A stretch of 7,233 nt of DNA from CAZQSL01 sp964595945 (GCA_964595945.1 CAZQSL010000150.1:1-7233), one strand, 5' to 3'. Counted from the stretch's first letter, positions 1 through 6,056 are shown. Notes: a model not told the origin generated them from the letters alone. Made by a program: numbers and translations.

Positions 1-28
1 GTGCGGCGAACCGGCATGGTCCGTGAGC

Positions 29-64
29 AAAAAAAACACCCGCCGGGTGAGAGGCGGGTGTTTT
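29..64 (-). terminator. Intrinsic terminator closing the leftward operon
   Basis: A perfect 12-bp hairpin pairs positions 33-44 (AAAACACCCGCC) with 53-64 (GGCGGGTGTTTT) around an 8-nt loop. Read on the minus strand it is followed by eight T residues (the A-run at 29-36), the classic Rho-independent form. It lies about 60 nt past the stop codon of the creatininase-family gene, so it should end the leftward transcript. The plus-strand side also has TTTT followed by a short T-rich stretch (66-74), so it may work in both directions if a rightward gene ends just left of the window. Confidence 0.9.
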
Positions 65-123
65 GTGATTTTTGGGCAATGCCGGATCGTGCAATGGGAT
101 CCAGGGAGAAAAGGAGAAAAGGC

Positions 124-1161
124 TCAGAAGGGATAGCCGAGTGAATAGATGCTCTTCCAGCCTTTTGAGAGAGGTTTTTTTGTGATGGCGGCGAGCTCTT
201 CCTTGGAGCGTTCGGTGAGTTCGTTGCCTGGGGGAAGTTTGCCGGCGGGGAAGGCTTCGAGGATGTCGTTGTGGAGTTTGACCATGTAGTCGAGGAAAGC
301 GGAGATGCCTTCTTTGGCTTTTTCGGCATCGCCGAGGGTGGATTTGCCGACGCAGCCTTCGGGGTAGGCGGAGATTTCGACCGGGCCACAGCCGACCTGT
401 CCATACCATGCGATGGGGCGGTGGAGGAGGTTGCCGGCTTTGTCGATGTGGCCTTCGGGGAGATAGCCGCGGGGTTTTGTGTCGACGGCGACGCCCATGT
501 CCATGAATTCGGGGAAGAGCGCGAGTGACCATGAGGTTTCGACTTCGTCGGCGTGGATGAAGGGTGTTTCGTATTTGCCGCCGGCTGATGTGAGGGCGAA
601 GTGTTCGGGGATGGCGTGGTACCAGTTGACGTTGATGAAGATACCCGGGACCTGGAAGTGTTTTGCGAACTGGTGGATGGCGGTGGGGATGACGTATTCC
701 TGGCCGTGGCCGTTGAGGAGGATCATTTTGCGGAAACCGGAGTTCCAGAATCCGGCCATCATTGATTTGAGCATTCCGCAGAAGTATTCTTCGGGGACGA
801 GGACAGTGCCTGGCATGCCCATGTGGTGGAATGGGTGAGAGCCGTACCAGAGGGGTTGTGCGATGGTGCAGCCGGTGGCTTGCGCGATCTGTTCGGCCAT
901 GCGGGTGACGAGGAATGTGTCTTCGCCGGGGCAGGCGTGGGGGCCGTGGGCTTCGGTGCTGCCGATGGGGAGGATGATGATGTCGTTGACTTTGAGGCGG
1001 TCTTCGATCTGCGCCCATGTCATGTTTTGGAAATAGAGTCCTGATGCTGACTCCATGTGTCCGCCTTTTGGGGGCAGTTCCCATTTGTGTGCTGCTGCTT
1101 TTTTCTTGGTTGCTACTTTTTTCGCGGGTGCATCCTTTTTGCTTTTCGCTTTGATCGCCAT
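124..1161 (-). CDS. iolN: Creatininase-family hydrolase, probably 3-dehydro-scyllo-inosose hydrolase (IolN)
   Basis: 345 aa from the preferred ATG at 1159-1161, which has an AAGGGG Shine-Dalgarno about 10 nt upstream. A start nine codons earlier (1186-1188) is open but has no such site. Creatininase-type metal motifs are visible: E70-x-H72-x8-D81 in IGSTEAHGPH...GED, with the same spacing as the metal ligands of creatininase; H152 in LLNGHGQE; and E209 in HADEVETS. The region GKSTLGDAEKAKEG (272-285) matches the C-terminal signature of the family. From memory, the long conserved blocks (WELPPKGG, PIGSTEAHGPH, NVNWYHAIPEHF, YLPEGHIDKAGNLLHRPIAW) resemble proteins annotated as 3-dehydro-scyllo-inosose hydrolase, which in the Thermotoga-type inositol pathway hydrolytically opens the diketo-inositol ring to 5-keto-L-gluconate. 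The first ~25 residues are a Lys/Ala-rich tail not expected of the family. The enzyme is probably cytosolic. No inositol dehydrogenase or transporter is in view, so the exact substrate is inference; creatininase-superfamily membership is much surer. Confidence 0.75.
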   Translation of the reverse strand: MAIKAKSKKDAPAKKVATKKKAAAHKWELPPKGGHMESASGLYFQNMTWAQIEDRLKVNDIIILPIGSTEAHGPHACPGEDTFLVTRMAEQIAQATGCTIAQPLWYGSHPFHHMGMPGTVLVPEEYFCGMLKSMMAGFWNSGFRKMILLNGHGQEYVIPTAIHQFAKHFQVPGIFINVNWYHAIPEHFALTSAGGKYETPFIHADEVETSWSLALFPEFMDMGVAVDTKPRGYLPEGHIDKAGNLLHRPIAWYGQVGCGPVEISAYPEGCVGKSTLGDAEKAKEGISAFLDYMVKLHNDILEAFPAGKLPPGNELTERSKEELAAITKKPLSKGWKSIYSLGYPF

Positions 1162-1198
1162 TGTTGCTGATCCCCTTTCTGAGTACATCCGTTATCGG

Positions 1199-1220
1199 CG
1201 CCTCCGTCCGTGCGGAGGCG
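1199..1220 (-). other. Intercistronic hairpin between lemA and iolN
   Basis: A perfect 8-bp GC-rich stem (CGCCTCCG at 1199-1206 with CGGAGGCG at 1213-1220) encloses a 6-nt loop. It lies in the 98-nt gap between the lemA stop and the iolN start. On the minus strand no U-run follows it (the next bases are CCGATAAC), so it does not qualify as an intrinsic terminator. An RNA-stabilising, processing or attenuation role is possible. Confidence 0.5.
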
Positions 1221-1259
1221 TCAGCTCTCTTGGTTCCATGTGGTCTGTTATGTCAAGTA

Positions 1260-1844
1260 TTACTTGTCGAAATCAACTGTCGGGGTTTCTTGTTCGGATT
1301 TTCCGACCTCGAAATATTTGCGTGGCTGATAGTTGAATACCGAGGCGAACAGGGAGCCGGGTATCATTTTGATGTACGTATTATACTCTTTGACTGCTTC
1401 GTTGTAACGCATTCTTTCGACAGAAATTCTGTTTTCGGTGCCGTTGAGTTCGTCCATCAGGGCCGTGAAGTGGACATCGGCTTTGAGAGTGGGATAACGT
1501 TCGACGACGACGAGGAGTCGTGAGAGAGCGCTCTGGAGCTGGTTGTTGGCTTCGACCTTCTGGTCGACAGTCTGGGCGCCGGCGAGTTTCGCGCGCGCGT
1601 TGGCGATGTCGGTGAAGACGGTTTTTTCGTGTTTTGCATAGCCCTTGACGGTGTTGACGAGATTGGGGATGAGGTCATGGCGGCGTTTGAGCTGGTTTTC
1701 GACCTGCGCCCATTGGCCGTCGATATTTTCGTTCATGAGCACCATCCGGTTTTTTGCGTTCATGAACATCCCGCCGACGATCAGGGCGAGTATGACGATG
1801 ATGCCCAGACATCCGCATCCTGCCATCATGGGTCCTTTTTTCAT
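1260..1844 (-). CDS. lemA: LemA family membrane protein
   Basis: 194 aa, a typical LemA length. The ATG at 1842-1844 is preceded by GGAGG with 8-nt spacing. One N-terminal membrane segment (about residues 12-28, LGIIVILALIVGGMF) is followed by the long helical LemA domain. Its hallmarks are W45..QVE..LKRRHDLIPNLVNTVKGYAKHE (45-73), ENRISVERMRYNEAVKEYN (137-155) and the closing F170..YQPRKYFE (to 179). LemA proteins are thought to be anchored with a short outside N-terminus and a large helical C-terminal domain; their biochemical role is not settled. LemA genes often neighbour TPM-domain genes, and here a TPM gene lies 71 nt upstream in the same direction, which supports both calls. The gene is most likely co-transcribed with the genes above it. 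Confidence 0.95.
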   Translation of the reverse strand: MKKGPMMAGCGCLGIIVILALIVGGMFMNAKNRMVLMNENIDGQWAQVENQLKRRHDLIPNLVNTVKGYAKHEKTVFTDIANARAKLAGAQTVDQKVEANNQLQSALSRLLVVVERYPTLKADVHFTALMDELNGTENRISVERMRYNEAVKEYNTYIKMIPGSLFASVFNYQPRKYFEVGKSEQETPTVDFDK

Positions 1845-1915
1845 CTGTGTGTCCTCCAGTATGGTTTATATATTTCAAGGCTATATTAGACAGGCGAAAG
1901 GCCTGATTGTTCGCG

Positions 1916-2719
1916 CTACCAGCCGCCCGAGGCGCCGCCGCCGCCGCTGCCGCCGCCTCCGAATCCTCCGAATCCTCCTCCGAACGATCCGCCGCCATCA
2001 CTGAATCCTCCGCCGCCTCTGCTGCTGCCTCCGGAATTGAGCAGCAGGATGAGCAGCCAGGGGTTTTTTACTACTACAATAGCTACGATTATGAAGATGA
2101 TGAAAGCGAAGAATTTCTGTATTGGCGAGAGTTCGATTTCGATGACATCGGACTGGCTGTCTGGCGGCAGATTGTCCATCGCAAGGCCGAGGTCTTCGGC
2201 CGTGAGGTTGTATTCCACGAGGATGCGCTCGACTATGCGCTGCACGCCGATGCTGATACCGCTCGTATAGTCGGAATTTTTGAAATAGGGAGTCATTTCA
2301 TCCCTGATGGCGCCTGCCGCCGAGTCGGGGATCGCGCCTTCGAGTCCGTAGCCGACTTCGATGCGCATCTTGCGCTCGTGCAGCGCCACGACCATCAGCA
2401 CGCCGTTGTCCTTGCCCTTTTGCCCAACGCCCCATTTTTCGAAGAGTTTGACAGAGTACATGTCGATATTTTCCGGCGCGATCGAATCGACCACCGCCAC
2501 GGCGACCTGCGCGCTTGTTTCATCCTGCAAGGCCTTGAGTGCCGTGTTAAGCTCCTCCTCGATGGTGTCGTCGATCACACCGGAATAGTCGTTGACATAG
2601 CTGGTCGGCGCGGGGTAATCCGCAGCGTGGGCGGCAGCGTGGAAGACTGGCATCAGCATGGCGATAATGGCGCAAAGAAGGATGTTTTGCGCGCGGGAGT
2701 GTGTGAGTCTGGAAATCAT
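1916..2719 (-). CDS. TPM-domain (YgcG-type) secreted, membrane-anchored protein
   Basis: 267 aa from the ATG at 2717-2719, with GGAGG 9 nt upstream. The reading frame stays open further 5', but that part is a shadow of the DUF2752 gene. A signal peptide covers about residues 1-33 (hydrophobic core LLCAIIAMLMPVF, likely cleavage near AHA/AD). It is followed by a TPM domain at about 38-170 (YVNDYSGVI, a WGVGQKGKDNGVLMVVA block and EVGYGLEGAIPD). A membrane helix lies at about 201-227, and a Gly/Ser-rich tail of about 40 residues ends in GASGGW, the usual arrangement for YgcG-like TPM proteins. The domain therefore lies outside the membrane with the Gly-rich tail after the anchor. TPM domains (TLP18.3, Psb32, MOLO-1) are linked to photosystem repair in plants and receptor modulation in worms; the bacterial role is largely unknown. 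The start codon overlaps the stop of the upstream DUF2752 gene (ATGA), which points to translational coupling. Confidence 0.93.
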   Translation of the reverse strand: MISRLTHSRAQNILLCAIIAMLMPVFHAAAHAADYPAPTSYVNDYSGVIDDTIEEELNTALKALQDETSAQVAVAVVDSIAPENIDMYSVKLFEKWGVGQKGKDNGVLMVVALHERKMRIEVGYGLEGAIPDSAAGAIRDEMTPYFKNSDYTSGISIGVQRIVERILVEYNLTAEDLGLAMDNLPPDSQSDVIEIELSPIQKFFAFIIFIIVAIVVVKNPWLLILLLNSGGSSRGGGGFSDGGGSFGGGFGGFGGGGSGGGGASGGW

Positions 2720-3075
2720 GTCCCGATGCCTCCAGGGGTCTGGTCCGCCGGGCTGGTAGCGGATGATTGATCGTGAGTCTGGATCATTACGATAGTATCC
2801 TTGATGGTCTTGATCCACAGCAGCATCAGCAGCGGGCCTGCGACGACGATGCGTGGGTTGAATCTGTAGGCGGCCATGAAATCGCCGTGGAGAGCCGAGG
2901 CAACGGCGCGGGTCATGCCGCATCCGAGGCAGGGGTGGCCGGTGAGATTGTAAAAGAGGCAGACGCGGGGTCCGGACTCGATGGTTTCCACCGGCAGGAT
3001 GGCCAGCGCTGCCGGGAGCGCCACGAGTATGACGATCCATGCCATTTTCCTGAGTCTGTATGATCTGTCAGTCAA
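2716..3075 (-). CDS. DUF2752 small membrane protein
   Basis: 119 aa. DUF2752 is recognised from the block CLFYNLTGHPCLGCGMTRA (39-57), the downstream LHGDF..A...FNP (62-74) and two membrane segments (about 12-28 and 75-95). The paired cysteines in PCLGCGMTR (C49, C52), with C39, are the family signature. No biochemical function is established. The preferred start is TTG at 3073-3075, with AGAGG 5 nt upstream and overlapping the region just past the previous stop; it gives a basic RSYRLRK segment before the first helix. An alternative ATG start at residue 11 (3043-3045) has only a weak AGGA at short spacing. Eleven nt separate it from the TM2 gene upstream, and its TGA overlaps the ATG of the TPM gene by 4 nt, so the three genes form a tight operon core. 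The C-terminal ~20 residues are Ser/Thr/Pro-rich and probably unstructured. Confidence 0.88.
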   Translation of the reverse strand: MTDRSYRLRKMAWIVILVALPAALAILPVETIESGPRVCLFYNLTGHPCLGCGMTRAVASALHGDFMAAYRFNPRIVVAGPLLMLLWIKTIKDTIVMIQTHDQSSATSPADQTPGGIGT

Positions 3076-3085
3076 AATAACCTCT

Positions 3086-3634
3086 TCATTCGCGGACGAG
3101 CAGATCGCCGCGGCCGTCTCTGTAAGTGCCGTAGATCAGCGAAACGATGTCGAGGACATACCACAGTCCGCAGCCGCCAGCGGTGATGAGTTTCAGCAGC
3201 CCGAGCCCTATGCGGCCGGATACCATGCGATCGAGTCCAAATATGCCGAGGAACACCGAAAAGAGAAACACCGTAGTCCAGTCGGTGCCGTTTTGAGGGG
3301 CGCCTTCGATTTTTGGCGGTTTTACCTTGTTTCCCCCGCCGTCGCGGTATGAGCCAATGGCGAGGAGTATGATATCGAGAAACACGAGGACTGTAAGACC
3401 GCCGCCCGTGAAAAGTTTGACCAGTCCGTACAGGATGCTTCCAGTGTAAAACCTGTCGACACCCGCCCATCCGAGGAAGATGGAAAGGATCATCGTGTTT
3501 TCCCATTTCTTATCGGAAACGCCGGCCGAGACACCTTGCGGGGGCTGCGGCGGCGGGGGAGTGACCGCCGAGCCGCAGTAGGCGCATATCGTGCCGGTGT
3601 CGCTTATGCCGGCTCCACATTTTGGACATATCAT
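3086..3634 (-). CDS. Zinc-ribbon protein with two TM2 domains
   Basis: 182 aa. A zinc ribbon with C3-x2-C6 and C17-x2-C20 opens the protein, followed by a Pro-rich linker (26-34) and two TM2 units at about 45-96 and 118-174. The first has the canonical turn GVDRFYTG (58-65). The second is degenerate (GLDRMVSG, 133-140), with Met-Val replacing the usual Phe-Tyr. Each unit ends with a Gly-rich turn and a hydrophobic helix containing L-D-I, and each is followed by YRDG. Four membrane segments are expected, with the zinc ribbon probably cytosolic. TM2 proteins with N-terminal zinc ribbons are common in bacteria and have no defined role. The start ATG (3632-3634) has GGAG about 11 nt upstream. The gene lies 41 nt after the nucleotidyltransferase gene and 11 nt before DUF2752. 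Confidence 0.9.
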   Translation of the reverse strand: MICPKCGAGISDTGTICAYCGSAVTPPPPQPPQGVSAGVSDKKWENTMILSIFLGWAGVDRFYTGSILYGLVKLFTGGGLTVLVFLDIILLAIGSYRDGGGNKVKPPKIEGAPQNGTDWTTVFLFSVFLGIFGLDRMVSGRIGLGLLKLITAGGCGLWYVLDIVSLIYGTYRDGRGDLLVRE

Positions 3635-3675
3635 AAGGGTGGCTTCTCCATTCGCATTGGCTGTCCGCCGCCGGG

Positions 3676-4440
3676 CTATTTCCCATAGCTGTCGACAAAC
3701 GCGGTCAGGACCTTCAGCTCGCGCAGATAATTGTCATACAGGCCGTCGATTTCCGGCTGAGGCACCTTGCTGCCGGCCGCACGGATGGCGGCTATCTTTT
3801 TGAGCGAGTCCAGAGACACGCCGGTCTTTTGTGCGGCAAGCGTGATCAGCGCCGCGGGCTCCAGATCGGGATCGGGCGTGTTGCCGGTCAGCCGGAGGAT
3901 ATTTCTGATGACAGTGAGGAAATTCGGCAGGGTGCTTTCGAGAAATCGCTGCGACGAACCCTTGACCGGCGCCATGCCGAGCACGCCCTGCGCCACGCGC
4001 ATACCCTTGCCCCTGAGGTTTTCCTCGATCTGATACCGCAGGTTGTCCTGCGAGATATTCAGACCGCCGAGAAAGTCCTCGCCGAATACCAGCAGGCTGC
4101 GTTCCTTCCATTCGAGAAATTCCATCGGAAAAACATCGGTCGAGTTTTTCATGAAATCGACATCCACAACCACTGGCAGCGACTTCATCACCTTCAGCGA
4201 TTTGCGAAATATCCCACGCAGGTTGTTGAGCAGTTCCATATCTGTCGAGTCGAACACAAACAGCAGATTCACATCTGATTTGCCAGCCCGATAGCCACGC
4301 CCCACGGCACTGCCGTACATCACGCATGAGCACAGGTGCCTGCCCGTACTGTTAGCCGTCTGCACAACACGGCTGACCAGATCACGCACCGGCCCCGCAA
4401 GCTCCGGCCTGATCCTGTCAACATTTATCGTTGCCGTCAT
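3676..4440 (-). CDS. Nucleotidyltransferase-fold domain protein, DxN motif
   Basis: 254 aa, ATG at 4438-4440 with GGAGG 7 nt upstream. Residues 38-64 carry the nucleotidyltransferase motif: Y42-G43-S44, a 10-residue loop, then S55-D56-V57-N58-L-L-F-V-F. The family usually has D-x-D here to bind two metal ions; the second Asp is Asn in this protein. A possible third carboxylate lies in VVVDVDF (D93 or D95). The C-terminal half (about 130-254) is predicted helical and not recognised. This resembles the stand-alone bacterial nucleotidyltransferase-domain proteins related in fold to aminoglycoside adenylyltransferases and MNT-type enzymes, but the substrate is unknown and it may be catalytically altered. 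There is no HEPN partner next to it, which argues against a MNT-HEPN toxin-antitoxin pair. It is the first gene of the leftward run, so it is probably expressed with the membrane proteins downstream. Confidence 0.8.
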   Translation of the reverse strand: MTATINVDRIRPELAGPVRDLVSRVVQTANSTGRHLCSCVMYGSAVGRGYRAGKSDVNLLFVFDSTDMELLNNLRGIFRKSLKVMKSLPVVVDVDFMKNSTDVFPMEFLEWKERSLLVFGEDFLGGLNISQDNLRYQIEENLRGKGMRVAQGVLGMAPVKGSSQRFLESTLPNFLTVIRNILRLTGNTPDPDLEPAALITLAAQKTGVSLDSLKKIAAIRAAGSKVPQPEIDGLYDNYLRELKVLTAFVDSYGK

Positions 4441-4471
4441 ATTACAACCTCCGTAGCATCGCTATTTCCAA

Positions 4472-4502
4472 ATTATACACAACGAAAACCTGCACCACTC
4501 AA
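4472..4502 (-). promoter_or_regulatory. Sigma-A-like promoter for the leftward operon
   Basis: On the minus strand a perfect -10 TATAAT (4472-4477) is preceded by TTGTG. A -35-like TTGAGT lies at 4497-4502 with a 19-bp spacer, longer than ideal. Transcription would start near 4465 and give a short leader of about 25 nt containing the GGAGG of the nucleotidyltransferase gene. The -10 is convincing; the -35 is less so. Confidence 0.55.
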
Positions 4503-4507
4503 TATGT

Positions 4508-4541
4508 TATCACACAGATGTGGACAATACATATATCACAC
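4508..4541. repeat. Direct repeat TATCACAC in the divergent intergenic region
   Basis: TATCACAC occurs at 4508-4515 and again at 4534-4541, 26 bp apart and therefore on nearly the same helical face. The pair lies just upstream of the leftward -35 and upstream of the rocD promoter candidates, a suitable place for an activator or repressor. The repeat is short and may be chance. Confidence 0.35.
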
Positions 4542-4562
4542 GCGCAAAATGCCACCCGCGGG

Positions 4563-4592
4563 TTGAAAAATTCGACATCGAAGGTGTATGCT
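4563..4592 (+). promoter_or_regulatory. Candidate sigma-A promoter for rocD (distal)
   Basis: TTGAAA (4563-4568) and TATGCT (4587-4592) are separated by 18 bp. Both hexamers are near consensus at the most conserved positions. Transcription from here would give a leader of about 78 nt that includes the palindrome at 4609-4626. Confidence 0.4.
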
Positions 4593-4608
4593 ATCTAAAC
4601 CATTTTAT

Positions 4609-4639
4609 CCCGCGCAGCATCGCGGGCGCATGGTATAAC
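4609..4639 (+). promoter_or_regulatory. GC palindrome overlapping a second, extended -10 promoter candidate for rocD
   Basis: A perfect 6-bp inverted repeat (CCCGCG 4609-4614, CGCGGG 4621-4626, 6-nt spacer) is followed by TGGTATAAC, an extended -10 motif with hexamer TATAAC at 4634-4639 and TG at 4631-4632. The position where a -35 would lie (about 4611-4616) is inside the palindrome and does not match consensus. The palindrome is either an operator over this promoter or, if transcription starts at the distal promoter, a leader hairpin. Both readings are inference. Confidence 0.35.
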
Positions 4640-4676
4640 GATCCGGCACACACGGACGGCATACAGCGGGCATACA

Positions 4677-5876
4677 ATGACAATGGCAACAACATCAGAC
4701 AACATCACACTCGTGGAGCAATACTGCGCACAAAATTACTCGCCACTCCCCATCGTGCTTACCGAAGGCGAAGGCGTCTACGTACGCGACGAAAACGGCA
4801 AACAGTACATCGACATGCTCAGCGCCTACTCGGCGCTCAACCACGGCCACCGCCACCCCGCCATCATCGCCGCCATCAAGTCACAACTCGACCGCCTCAC
4901 CATCACCTCCCGCGCATTCCACAACGACCTCCTCGGCCCATTCCTCAAACGCCTCTGCGAAATCACCACCTTCGAAAAAGCCCTGCCCATGAACACCGGA
5001 GCCGAAGCAGTCGAAACCGCCCTCAAGGCCATGCGCAAATGGGCATACGAAGTCAAGGGCGTCCAGCCCGGCAAAGCCCGCATCATCGCCGCCGCCAACA
5101 ACTTCCACGGCCGCACCATCACCATCATCTCCATGTCCACCAGCAACACCGCCCGCAACGGATTCGCCCCCTTCACCCCCTGCATCGACATCGTACCATT
5201 CGGCGACGCCGCAGCATTGGCTGCAGCAATCACACCCGACACCGCAGGCTTCATCGTCGAGCCCATCCAGGGCGAAGGCGGCGTCATAGTCCCCCCGCAA
5301 GGCTACCTCCGCGACATACGCCGCATCTGCACCGAAAACAACATCCTGCTCTGCCTCGACGAAATCCAGACCGGCCTCGGACGCACGGGCCGCACATTCT
5401 GCTTCCAGCACGAAGACATCCGCCCCGACATCCTCACCATCGGCAAGGCACTCGGCGGCGGCGTCTACCCGGTATCAGCAGTCTGCGCCGACAACTTCAT
5501 CCTCGACCTCTTCACCCCCGGCTGCCACGGCTCCACCTTCGGCGGCAACCCCCTCGCCGCCGCCGCCGCACTCGCCGCACTCGACACCCTCATAGCCGAA
5601 AACCTCCCCGCCCGCTCGGCCGAACTCGGCGACTATTTCACTCAAAGACTCCACGCCATGCGCATCGCCGGCCTCAGGGAAATCCGCGGTAAGGGACTCT
5701 TCGTCGGCATCGAATTCACCAACCCAGTCGCACACCGCAAAGCACTCGACCTCATGCACGCGGGCATCCTCGCAAAAGACACCCACGACGTCACCCTCCG
5801 ATTCGCCCCACCGCTCATCATCACACGCGGCCAACTCGACACCGCGCTTGACATCATCGCCACCGTCCTCGCCTGA
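4677..5876 (+). CDS. rocD: Ornithine aminotransferase (ornithine-oxo-acid transaminase)
   Basis: 399 aa, full length for RocD. A PLP-dependent class-III aminotransferase, it moves the delta-amino group of ornithine to 2-oxoglutarate, giving glutamate 5-semialdehyde and glutamate, in arginine/ornithine degradation or proline formation. OAT-specific blocks are SAYSALNHGHRHP (49-61) and FEKALPMNTGAEAVETALK (99-117). PLP sites are G108-A109, FHGRT (143-147), EPIQGEGG (195-202), D228 in LDEIQTG, the Schiff-base lysine K257 in TIGKALGGG, and STFGGNPLA (286-294). R375 in LRFAPPL fits the substrate-carboxylate arginine of the class. Two in-frame ATGs (4677 and 4683) are both possible; only a weak GCGGG (4666-4670) precedes them, so initiation may be inefficient or regulated. 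Codon use is extremely C-ending. It diverges from the leftward operon, and no arginine-pathway gene is adjacent. No clear terminator follows. Confidence 0.95.
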   Translation: MTMATTSDNITLVEQYCAQNYSPLPIVLTEGEGVYVRDENGKQYIDMLSAYSALNHGHRHPAIIAAIKSQLDRLTITSRAFHNDLLGPFLKRLCEITTFEKALPMNTGAEAVETALKAMRKWAYEVKGVQPGKARIIAAANNFHGRTITIISMSTSNTARNGFAPFTPCIDIVPFGDAAALAAAITPDTAGFIVEPIQGEGGVIVPPQGYLRDIRRICTENNILLCLDEIQTGLGRTGRTFCFQHEDIRPDILTIGKALGGGVYPVSAVCADNFILDLFTPGCHGSTFGGNPLAAAAALAALDTLIAENLPARSAELGDYFTQRLHAMRIAGLREIRGKGLFVGIEFTNPVAHRKALDLMHAGILAKDTHDVTLRFAPPLIITRGQLDTALDIIATVLA

Positions 5877-5933
5877 CATCAACTCCCTTCCCGCCCCGAC
5901 TCACCACACCCTCGCGCACCCTCAGATTACTCC

Positions 5934-5962
5934 TTGCGCCACCATGACAATATATGTATAAT
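5934..5962 (+). promoter_or_regulatory. Sigma-A promoter for divIC
   Basis: TTGCGC (5934-5939) and a perfect TATAAT (5957-5962) are separated by an optimal 17 bp. This AT-rich patch stands out in C-rich surroundings. Transcription would start near 5969-5970 and leave a leader of about 87 nt before the preferred divIC start at 6057, which gives the divIC-S1 pair its own promoter independent of rocD. Confidence 0.75.
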
Positions 5963-6056
5963 CTGATAATGTATGGGATAAATGCCTGTTTGTCTTTCCA
6001 CACCCCGAGACAAATTGTCCCGCTCCAGCTACCACCGCAACCGCTTTCGAGGAAAC

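Noticed and set aside
1800..1844. Possible lipobox (M-A-G-C) at the LemA N-terminus
   Set aside because: The Cys precedes the hydrophobic segment rather than following it, so it cannot be a signal-peptidase II site; the protein looks like an ordinary LemA with a membrane anchor.
1675..2001. Minus-strand frame bridging the TPM and LemA genes
   Set aside because: Out of frame with both real genes, and its composition is that of a shifted reading of the Gly-rich tail.
1907..2770. Long plus-strand open frame opposite the TPM gene
   Set aside because: Its product is a low-complexity Ala/Ser-rich start followed by acidic His-rich sequence, as expected from the antisense of a Gly-rich, GC-rich gene. 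The opposite strand has a signal peptide, TPM motifs and a ribosome site.
3676..4440. MNT-HEPN toxin-antitoxin pair
   Set aside because: The nucleotidyltransferase-like gene has no adjacent HEPN-type partner, and it is larger than a minimal MNT antitoxin.
4519..4541. CRP-like site (TGTG...CACA)
   Set aside because: The half-sites do not match the TGTGA-N6-TCACA spacing; a direct repeat explains the similarity better.
4881..5411. Antisense frame in rocD rich in Gly, Asp and Ala
   Set aside because: It mirrors the C-ending codon bias of rocD and has no ribosome site or recognisable motif.
4520..5692. 390-codon plus-strand frame overlapping rocD
   Set aside because: The translation is Arg/His/Pro-rich with no domain logic; it is the shifted reading of C-rich rocD codons.
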